64,000 nt of DNA from Centroberyx gerrardi. Taxonomy: Eukaryota; Chordata; Actinopteri; Beryciformes; Berycidae. The notes under the pieces are model-generated. The model had not been told where the DNA came from, searched no databases, and was given only the letters and a program-made list of their open reading frames with translations. Of the stretch, positions 47,633 to 59,203 are shown piece after piece; the first letter of the stretch is position 1, and every line of letters begins with the position of its first letter. The stretch spans positions 14,190,676-14,254,675 of the forward strand of contig NC_136016.1 of assembly GCF_048128805.1 (NCBI RefSeq). Direction: 5' to 3'. The position numbers were made by a program, and so were the translations under genes.

Positions 47633-50600
47633 GAGGGCACTCAAGGGGTCTATCCATCCACTCAGGGAACTTTAAAACCCTTTCTGTCTCTTATCTATAA
47701 TGCAAGACGGAGCTATGACCACTCCATTCGACCCTCCTCACCCTCGCCATTACTGAGTGAGACTGAGGCTGTGGAGCTGCTGACTCTGTTTCTGCAGCAC
47801 TGTGATATAATCAGGATATAAACACCAGTGTTTCCTAGTTTCACACTTCAAGATCCTTGTTTTAACAAATGGCTTGTATTACATTATAAGGTGGTACACA
47901 CATCAGCAGGGATTCACTGATCCCATACTGAGCAGCATGAGCCGGGAGCCAATCGATATTGGTTTATTATGGAAAAAGTGAACATAAAAATACAATATTA
48001 TCCAGCTGATCCAGTATAAAACACAACAGTTCAGATATTCAGTAAATGGTATTTACTGTTACTTAGACACGAATGATCCCAAGCAAAGTGGGCAAGTTAT
48101 TGCTGTGTATGGCTTATTAACAGCTGTGTAGTTATTGTGTGTCTGTATTTAATTACTACTCTAATAAATTACTGCAATAATAAAAGGGGGTATTGGAACA
48201 TTTTCCTTTAAGGAGGAAATGACAAAACCACTATGGAGCAGTATATGATAAAATTTTGACTGAGGAGACATGTTTGCAGAAAGTCCTACTGGATTTTTTT
48301 GATGGAAAAATGGAAGTAAAACTGTAACTGATAGCAAATATTTTGACCAAAGTTACTGGATTATAATGTGCATGTAAACACTTTAATATACATATACAAC
48401 TTGTGATACACATACAGGTTGCAACTTTATCTTTCAGTTCCAGGTTTCTGAGTAGATTTTGGTCTGTTAGGAGGCTTTCACACCTACATTGTTTGGTCCA
48501 GATTTTACAAACATTTTGCAAAGTCTGGATCAGGTGTGAACACGCCATGCAGACTCGGGTGCGGACCAAAAACTTGCAAAAGTTTCTCCAAAAACGGGAG
48601 GCCTCGGTCCTGTTCCATGTATACTGTGGTACGGATAATTTCTGATGTGAAAACAATTTCGATTAAGACTCACGAGAAAGAAGAAATGACGATATGTGTG
48701 TAATGTTTTGTTGGCTCACAGCAGATTGTTTGGATTGTTTTTAGCCAAATTACATCAAAGAGGAAAGAGATTATGACCCTAGCTTGGTCGGTATTGTAAT
48801 CGCCTAACCAGTAGCGACCGCGGAGTCATTAACGATATTCTTTCCTCTGTTTTTTTCTCCACCGTCGGTAGGGAGACACTCTTTTCTTAAGTGCAAAATG
48901 TCACACCTGCCTCTTCGTCAGTATTTTACGAAAACGAACGTATTCCCACTCACCTAATGCAGACATACTGTTGACAGGGGAGTTCTTCTGTCTTGTCTAT
49001 ACTTTCCCCAAGTCATTTGACCCTTCCTTATATAGATTTTAAGCCTTGAAATCTCACTAGCTAGAGAGAAACCTACCGGCTGCCCCAGAGCGGAAGTACA
49101 TCCGACACATCGCAGAGGATTATGTCGCCAAATTAAAAGTCCCCCGGAATAATATATGGTGTACCATTATAATGTGAAAACGCCCTCTAGTTCGATTTTT
49201 TTGCACTCCCACCATCATATCTGTCCAATAGGTCCGCTTGATATTAGGCAATGTGAAACGAACTGGAACAATACAATGTAACAGCCTGGCAAACTCTGGT
49301 TGGGACTATTACAGTGTGAAAACGCCCTTATTAGTTTCCTCATTTCTGTTGGCTTCACCATCTGTCAGGTGGGGTGGGAGCAGCTGGACGAGACGTTTTC
49401 CTGCTACTGGACAAGATGTTTTGATCGGAGGTTCAGACGTTCTCTATCGTTGCCGTGCGGCGGCGGAACATACGGCTGCGCTGAAGCTGACAGCATATAA
49501 AAACACAACAGGAGATGGGAGGTTTAACGCTAAGGGGAGATGCCCAGATGCCAGTCTGTGCCCTCTGTCATTAATCTCAGGGAATCCTGCGGGGGTTACT
49601 GCTGATTTCAGGCAAAACTGTGCTCACTGGCAGCGGCTCCCTCTGTGCCCATTGAGCTGTTAGAAATATGCCAGAACTTCACGTAGAGTTTCTCACACTG
49701 GCTACATTGAAGTGCAGCCTGCTAATCTGTTACTAGGAGTCACCGAGCTCCACTCTAAATGAAAAACCTCATCTAAACACTTGAGACAGACTAGAGTAAT
49801 TTGATTAGCCTCTGCTCCGGATTGAAATTTTAATCCTGTTGAAGGACCTTGTGGCTGATTGCATCAGACAACTTCAGCTCACACATTTCATCCACGCCCC
49901 AGATAGCAGGGAGTTCAGTTTAATGATTCCTACTTTAAGACGACACCGTAGGTAGAAGACTCACAGTGCGGACTTGTTCAGATCAGTTCATGAGATGTAA
50001 TGGGTGTAAGTGAGCCATTTACCAAATACACACAAACACACAACATGGAAAACCCTAAGCTATTGTTGCATTGTGGAGGGATAAGCACGCTGAGTAAAGA
50101 CCATTTGCCTTTTGATGCGATTGTCAGGCTATTGTTTGGTGTAAAAGAAGAGCAAGACATAAATGTGCATGACAAAAAGCAGTGTGTACTCCAGTTAGAT
50201 GAATACCTGTTGTGTTTACACTTAATGTGTAGGTAGGCCATATTTATGCAGTGTGTCTATTCACAGAAATAGGATCACATACAACATCTTACAATGTTTA
50301 ATTCCACCATAAAATTGAATTAAACATGGAATTGAATTGACCTAAACACCTATCTACTTGAGCTTTGTGGGCATGCTATTGTTTGAGATTTTGGTAACAC
50401 TTTACGTTAAGTGTTCATAATCATAATCATATTGTAAACATGAGCGTTTTCTATCAAAGCAGGATATATATAAACTATAATACAAAATACAGTGTGCAAA
50501 AAGGTTGAGTGTTTTATGGAATTACAATAGCTAATGAAACTCTCCTGTCACACTCATATCATTTTTCTGATACAATTATAATATGAAAATCCTCATAATG

Positions 50601-51185
50601 CGCTTATAATAATACACTTCAGGACGTTTGGCGTGTTTTTTTCCAGAGAGTAGAACTTAAACCAAACTGAAATACCAAGCATCAGTTCACAGGTGCAGAA
50701 TTTATGTTGCGCCAGCATGTAATCTAACAATTTAAAGATTTTATTTCCATTGAGAAGTCTAGGCAAACAGTCTGTGAATGCTATAGTTTTTGCAACACTT
50801 GAGACAAAAAAAATCAAGACAGCTCTACTCTACAGATGATATAATCTATATTTACTCACTCTATATAGAGTGTATATACTCATATGTGCTATCGCTATTG
50901 ATGATTAATTGACACATTTTCTGTAGTAGATTTTCCCTCAACCTAACCCCAACAGCAGCTATATATATTCCTACGTGCCTAGAATGTAAATCAACAGTTT
51001 GTAAGAAAAAATGTAAGAAAACCATTTATCTTATCTTTACACCTCAATGGACGGCTCAGTTTAATCAAATACGGTGTACAAAACGGGATAAGGAAGGAAA
51101 AAAAAAGAAGATATCAGGCATGACACATTTCATGTTAGAAGGAAGTAGAGCACTGAAATTTGAATTAATTCTGGACAGAGAGAGA

Positions 51186-51233
<48 letters not shown>

Positions 51234-54200
51234 GACAGTGTCTGCTCTGCAGGGCGTCTGAAAGTGTGTGCATGCATGTACGCTATGTGATTAGCCACGC
51301 TGAGAGGGTGTGTGTGTCTAGTGAGCAGACTCCATTACTGTATGATAATCACTGTGGTGGCATCTGAGCATCCAGGTTGAGGCTTGTTTCTCCTCCGTTA
51401 GACACCACCGTCATGTTGGGCCCACTTCTCCCTCGGCAAGAGTGTATCAACAATACTTAATCCCTGTGGGGGGCATTATTTCACTGTGTTCAGGTGGTGG
51501 CAGAAAAAAATATAGAGATTAATGACGTTGGGTTTTACTGCCATTCCCCCCCCTGGATGTATTTCAGGAAGATAGACCTGGGTGAAAACATGAAAAAAGA
51601 CACACTTTTGTGACAGAGGCACGACTGTGACAAACAAGGTTTTTAATATTAATGAACTTTATCGTGTTGTGATGGAAGTCAGCAGACCAAGATGTCAGAA
51701 TTAGAATGATGATTCACATCAACTGATGATTAATAATGCCTTTGTGTGCAAACAACATGTGATGGGGTGCATTTCTTTTGAGTCATGCAGAGCCGTGAAC
51801 ACGGAGCGCTCCGGCTCTGAAACCTAGTCTGATTGTCTGTTATCGCTCACCTTGGAGCTTCCGTCTTGACTAATGAAGGAGATTTTCAAACAGACAACAA
51901 TGGATGTGGGTTTAATAATGAGTTTTACAACTTGAGACAAAAAGAAAAAAGGAGAAAAAAGGAGATATCTCTGACCACAAACTAGATTTACCTTTACTGT
52001 ATATGAGCATCGAACAGATAGTATACCTCCCTTTGTTTCTTAATTAAGAAACCTGCCTAAGGGTGCTAATTAAAAGGATAGTTCATCCAGAAATTCTAAT
52101 TCATAAAAAGTTTCTATCCCTCTAAGCTTTTGCGGTACAGTCTGGAATATATTTACATAGTCAAACAATGTTATAGATCAGGGAAATGTTTTTCGGGGGG
52201 GGTGAATTATATAAGGATATAATATGCTCTAACTCCCTATCCTGTGTCAGGAGGAGTGCTCGGCTCTGGTCTCTTCTCACCTCTGCTTTCAGGGTTTTCT
52301 TAGGCTAAAAATTCAGCCAGAGGGAGCATCATATGTCACTAACAGGAACTACAAGCCTGGCCACTTCTTTCATGCCAAAAACAGCCTCAGTGTCTTGAAC
52401 TCTGATGATGCGGCTCGCTTGGTTCAATTATTCCAAATTTGCAAAGCATGTCCGTGAATATGACACTCTATCCATCTCCATTTGTCAGGAAATATGAGTC
52501 GCATTTAAGAAACTTGCATAGTTCTCACAAAAGGACATAATTCAGAACACATTACCTGATTCATTACATGATAAATGTAGGCTAGATAACTGTTAAAAAT
52601 GATGGCATTAAATTGGGATTACATAAGAAAACAATGGGGAATGGGCAACACATGCTGCCAGTGTGTTGTTGTCAGCAACCAAACAGACAAGTGAAAAAAA
52701 CAGAAACACAACTCTTGTTAGCATCAGACATCAAATATATGACAACCCCATGTGGAGTCACAGCGTGGCATCGCTGTTTCCCAGAATGTAGAATTTTCCT
52801 GCGCATCATTGTGTCAAACTGTATGCAGCACCTACACATCTAACACACACACTACTTGACATTTCATTGGCCCCTTGCCAGTGAAACTATAAACACAAGT
52901 AACCTGTGCTCACTAGGGAAGGCCGCCGTTAGATAGTGCTGCTAGAAACAAGGATACAGAAAAAACGCCTGTTTATATTGTTTTTTTCTGCTGTTGTTTA
53001 CAGTTGCTTTATTGTAAACAATGAAGATTATTACCATACTAAAACTGAAGCCTTTCGTGTCAAAGTGTTATACATCCATTCATAAAAAAGTGTTTCAAAA
53101 ATGATGATTACATCCACAAAAAAGGTAGGTATTTTACTATTTTGCTTGCAAAGTCCTTATAGGGTAATACTGGTGTTTTTGCCAATCGTCTAGGTCAGTG
53201 ATTCTCAACCTTTTTCATATCAAGGACCCCTAATTTAGTCCACATTAGGGCCACAGACCCCCATTTGATGAGATTTTGTCTCTCAGACTCAAATCTGAGA
53301 ATATTTTTATTGTTAGATATGATTTTGTCCAGAATTCCATGACTATCTGTATTGTAGGTAAAGAGATAGCAGTGAAACTATGACCAAAACAGTCATTCTT
53401 CTACATTCTCTAATTGTGTTAACTTCTTGTAAATGAAATAATGGTGAAGTTTAACAATTCATCAATTTGCTGGGGACCCCCTGGAACTCCCTCAAGCACC
53501 CCTGGTGGTCCCCGGACCCCACATTGAGAGCCAGTGGTCTAGGCTGCCCCTCTCCTTGACATTGCTCCTGCTGGTGTCTGCACACAGTCAGCGTAGTCAG
53601 AGATATCAAGACTCGTTCTCCTAACTTCAGAAGAAGCCATTTGCTGCCAATCATTTTTGTACAGCATGAAAAACAACTTCAACAGACGATAATCCATCTC
53701 AATAAACATGAAGGTTTAATTTGGTTCTGTCAAAGTTTCTTTTATTGTTATTTCATTGAGTGCTTTCACACATCAATACAGTCTGCTTACTGTCACCTGA
53801 GACCCACAGCAAGAAATGGAAGGAAATAATAACTCTATAACTCTTAATGAGTGTAACTCTAAATGACACCAGTATTCTCCTTTAAGATAAGACAATAAAT
53901 GCAGTATTTCAGCGGCTGATGCATCTTCTGTGAGTTTGTTCTTGATCAAAGGGTTTTTAGACGGAGACAGATGGGCTGAAGTTTCATTGTGCTGTGCCAG
54001 AACAGCAGGCATCCTCCCATGGGGGGCATCATAGTACCGGTCTCAGAGAGGGTCAAAAAGCCGAACAGATCAATAAACATTAGCTTCTGCTCCAGTGCTG
54101 AACATGGATCAGTTCACGTCATGGAACCTTGAGACTGGAGCTTGGCTTGCAGTCTTGTGTGTTTGTGTGTGTGTGTGTGTGTGGGTGGGTGTGTGTGTGC

Positions 54201-57200
54201 ACGCCCATGTGAGTGTGTGCTTCTTGGGAAGGAGCAAGTGAGCATTATCGTTACCCAGGATTATGTTAATACCACGTTTTTGAGGCTTAGTGCAGCTGAA
54301 TTCATTTTAGGCATTAATGATTTCTTAATTTACTGTTTTTGAAGTATAGTATGATAGCATTATATGAAGTTGCAGACATTGCTGTCACCAAACCAACAAA
54401 CTTTGATCCTAAAATTCTTATTTCTGAGCATCAGTAGTGAAGCCGTGCCATGCTTCACACAGGATGACGGCCCAGACCTTCACTGTCAGCACTTCTCTGT
54501 TATGTTTGGAACGTTAGAAAACATTGATAACATTAGAAACACCTCCTATGTGTGGCTGGGATGTGTAATAACACAAATCAAAAGCCTTACACACTTTGAT
54601 TTAACAAGACTTTTATTCAAAGCTGGCAGGTATCTGTCAGTTTTATTTATTTGCCAGCCATTTTGTTGTCTGCAACTGTAATGTGTCCCGGCTTTTATGG
54701 GGAATAGTTTTCCTCCTCCATTATTTCTGCTTCAAAACAAAAAAACAGCAACAGAAAGCTGTGTAAAATCCCTTTTTAAAATTACATTAAGGCATAATGG
54801 AGTTTTCATCAAGTTGTTATTCAGCATTCTGCTATGCTTATTTTTACTCCTCGCCTCGGGAAAAGTTTGTGTGGAACGTACTTTAATTGGCTGAATCTGA
54901 GCCTTTGTGCAGAGAACACCCAAAAAAGGACAACTGAAGGCAAACCTGGCAACAAACCCTTGCTGACTCACATTTTATCCGCTGTCACTTGAATCAATGT
55001 TGTTTTTCTGCGTTTTCCCCTACAGAATGTTTATAGAAAATGTTTGAGTTGTGATATCTAAGAAGCCTGTAAGAAGGAAAAATATCTCAGCATGAATTAT
55101 GAACGTAATACAATACACACAATTCACATTATTGTTATTATTATTGTTGATGTTGAGATTTTTTCCTGCCTTTCATTGGTGATGGCTGCCACACATCTCT
55201 GTTGGCTGTCAAGCCTTCATATGCAACCAATTAGAGACTTTGTGGTGGGAAGCCATAATGACATCCGGTGCCAGCCAGCCTTCTATACATCTGATATATT
55301 AAGAGGCAGAAAATTGTGTTCAGATGTGGGCATCAGAAACAATTAAGCTATATTTTATTTGGGTTGGTCTCTATATGTGTAGCAGTATTAGTTGGGTGGG
55401 CAGATACATCATTTGTTATTTTGCAATCGTCGGCAGCAGCGCTAATGATAGCAGCTGACCAAAAGACATTACTCTGCATAGCTGTAGCCTATATAGGCTT
55501 GGCTTACTTGCAAAAGTGCTAACTAAGCAGCTCTGCAAATGATGACTTCTTTTACGGCATCCCATAGTGTTGCCCAGATTGGCCCAGCGATATTTCATAA
55601 ATAGACTTTGCATGGCATCAGGTAGGCTGAGACTAAGATCTCTGTCGCTCCACTCAGAATGAAACGGCAGCTAAAAAGACGAGGTTTCAGCAGCGCTCGC
55701 TTGTTTTGACAGTAATTTTCTTCGACTTCACACCATGCGTTTGTCTTTGCCGTTTGAACCGGCTGTCTGGCACGGGCACAAACTTCCTAAACTTTTTGCA
55801 AGGTTATTAAAGGTAAAGCTACACTGTGTCGGTAACATTCAGAGGGAATCAGCTGAAAATGGGCCCTTATCCTACAATGCTCTTAGAAGAACTGCTCCTG
55901 TGGGTGTATCAAATTTAGACTAAAGCTAAGACGGAAAACCTGAACGCTGAAGATGATCGCAGCTGCTCTCTGATGCAGAAGTCAAGCCGACACAGTGTGA
56001 AGCGGAGCTGCAGCTGGTGGCGCTGCTCGCTGCTGCCAGTGGGTGTGTGTGGAAGCTGAGGACACCATGGGTGGTTTATGGGGACTGTTGGGTTCGCTTC
56101 AACTCTCTCCAGCTTCCTTCACCTCTCATTGAATTAATTATCCTCATTTGCTGTGTGTCTGTGTGTGTGTGTGTGTGGTTAGTTTATATATTTGCAGCTA
56201 TAAAATGCTAAAACACAAAGAAGGAAAAATTAAACGGAAATTAAATCAAAGGGACAGAGAATGTGGTTGTGAGTGGGAGTGTGTGTGTGTGTGTGTGTGA
56301 GGCAGGAGAGAGAGAGAGAGGATACAGGCAACTGATTTGGGGTCTGGGCACTGTCCCTCGTGGGCTTATGAGGGTTTTTTGTGAAGGTGTGTGTGGGTAC
56401 ATTTGTGTGTGAATGTGTGTGTGTGTGTGTGTATGTGTGAACCCCAGGAGCAGGAATTAGTCAGAAAGACAGGGGAAAGAAAGGTTGTGGCCTTTAGTTT
56501 GACATTTTTGACCATAGAAACACGACCACACACACACACACACGCACACACACACGCACTTATGTGTTTTGCTTTGAGGCCACATTCTGACAACACAACA
56601 GTCAAATTAGGAATTTGGCCGCTTGTTTCCCTGTCTTGCACACATATGTTGGCCTCCAGGTGTGTTGATGAACTGTGGTTAAAAAGTGGAACGACTCGCT
56701 ATAGTTGAAGCGTCTGCGTCAGTGTGTTTTACTTTAAAAGTTGGATTATTTTCAGAAGAATTGGGGATTTAAACTCTGTGAATTGGGTTTGCATGTTTGT
56801 ATGTATGTATGTGTGACAGCGGCTGAAAGTCACTCTCGTCTACGCGCATTCTCTCTTGAATAGATTTTTGTGAAGTTGCCAAAGCCTTGTGCATGGTGAC
56901 AAAAGAATGCAGTATAGGAGACAATCAGGGTGCTGGAGGGGGAATGTTGTCCCCTCTGGGCAGGAATGTGTCCCCTGGGCCAAGTCACAATGCTCAATTC
57001 ACACTGGGCCCCCTGCAAAAAAAAAAAAAAAAAAAAATGCCATTCTGAAATACCAGGTGATGCTTTGTGTGAGCCATTCATTATATCACTGTCACATGTC
57101 TATCTGCTCACGTATTCAAGACTGTCAGGCTATAGACCAGGGGTTGTGGATGAGGCCCACTCTGTTGATTTCAACAGCCGTGAATTACACCCACGCACTG

Positions 57201-58100
57201 CCATCCACAGAGTGGGTTAGTGCATGGTAATTACATCTAGTTTTGCCAAAGGTGCGCTGTAATGAGTCATGTGGTGAGAAAAAATTTAAAACTGCATTAT
57301 ATAAAACTCCTTTGGTCATGTCTGTGTGTGTGTGTGTGTTGTTTTTGCCTACAGGTTCGGCCTACTATGACAACGTGCGGCCGCTGGCCTATCCAGACTC
57401 GGATGCTGTGCTCATCTGCTTTGACATCAGCCGTCCGGAGACGCTGGACAGCGTGCTGAAAAAGGTCAGTGTCAGATTAACAAGTGTGAACGTGATCCTG
57501 TGCAATTTGGCCAAATTTGTCTAAGTTTTTCAGGTACATTTTGCCTTCAGACAGACCTACTAAAACTGTTCTTGTGTGAGTGACTATCTTGATAAATCTA
57601 AATTTTCTCTTAATTTTCACAGCTGAGAAAAACATAATCTAAGAGAGAGGATTGACCATCAACATACTATAGAACAGCCACTTTAAGTTTGCAGCATGGT
57701 TATCTATATAGTTTAGACAATTCAGAAAATAGCAAATCTACAAATGGGAACACTAAAGAATGGGCTTTCACTGGGTCACATTTCCAAAACCTTGGGGAAC
57801 CACTGGTGTTCACCTCTCCGTCCCACGAAACAGAGCTGTTTGAGCGTTGAGCATCAAATGCGTGGGAGCGTTCGACGGCGGCTCCTTTCAGTGTTCCAAC
57901 ATTCCTGTTGTCAACGCCATCACTCATCGATGACATCATCAAAGCGAGACAAAAACCCTCATGTCTCTATGGTGGTCTCACATCTTCTGGGGGTCCACTT
58001 GAGAGCCAACTTGAACCTTGACCTTATGAGATGCCCTGATTATTCCGTGTTAACAGTGATGAATATACCACTCTCACAATGGATGCTCAGGATGCCAAAG

Positions 58101-58164
<64 letters not shown>

Positions 58165-58758
58165 GATGGACTCACACCCAAGCGTTCAGATACAAGTGTT
58201 TGGACATTGAATATAAGTGCTTCAGTGGTGGCAATGTCCAATTGTGTGTTGTCTTTGTTTCCGTTTACGGCATTTTTTGAAAACTTATTTTCCCTCTGCG
58301 CGCTTCCATTCCATTCCTCAAATATTGGCCTTGAAACAGATAGCACTTCTACTTCGTCTTTTCTTCACACTGCCATGTCTGACAGCCCTCCTCCCCTAAC
58401 CGACTCTCGCGCCCTCCAATTCTCCTTTTTATATAGAAAGGCAATTTTTTTCCTCAACATTGCTTCTATAAGCTAGAAAAATACCCCTTGACTCCGGATC
58501 ACTTATCTTTTTCCTTTTTTGTATCCTTTGTTCTCTTCAGTCCAATCTCTCTTCAATCGCTCCTCTAAACCTCCCATGTTAGACTGTCTGTATCTCTCTC
58601 TTATCTAGCATCCCCCTACCTAACATCTTATCCCCTTCTCTACCCGGCTCTCACCTTTTTTTCATTCCAACCCTTGCTCTTCATCCAGCAACTTTTTCTC
58701 AGCCTTTTCTTTTTTCTTGACTTCATGCATGCATACCTTCATCTCCCATGCATTCTCC

Positions 58759-58795
<37 letters not shown>

Positions 58796-59172
58796 GGTTT
58801 GTATGGGGGTATTGGGTTCCTCGTGAATGAAGCGCAGAGGGTTATGAGAGTCGTGATGTGGCAGTCACTACACTTAACCCTCAAGGCTGCTACAGATCCT
58901 TGACTTGTACATACTGGATCTCTCATTGTCACTTTTTTGACGGCAGCCAAAGGCCAGAAGCTGCACAGAAACTACAAACACTTGGCATAGCATCAGCCAC
59001 ACACACGCGTACACACACACACATACACACACGTTATTTGCTGATTATGTAAGGGAGTGGAATTGCAATCTCGGGTTTTACCAACCATCGTTTCACTGCT
59101 GCTGGATGTAGCACCCAGGAGTCAGTAGTGGAAATACAATAATAACAATACTGCACCAGAGAGTGTTGTTGT

Positions 59173-59203
<31 letters not shown>

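Larger units (their letters stand above)
38958..57354 (+). other. rnd2: rnd2 intron 2 (18.4 kb)
   Basis: An unusually long intron compared with the other rnd2 introns here. It carries several MITE-like elements (39.3, 42.8, 47.1, 48.5 and 53.2 kb) and many microsatellites, listed separately. Stretches without recognised repeats (about 39.7-40.8, 41.0-42.5, 49.4-51.1 and 54.2-56.2 kb) contain no coding exon I can support and could hold regulatory DNA. Confidence 0.85.

Noticed and set aside
48231..48656. 141-residue minus-strand frame
   Set aside because: Overlaps the GCTTTCACACC-type repeat; no transposase motif recognised.
57243..57524. 93-residue frame as an independent small protein
   Set aside because: It is rnd2 exon 3 read through both splice sites.
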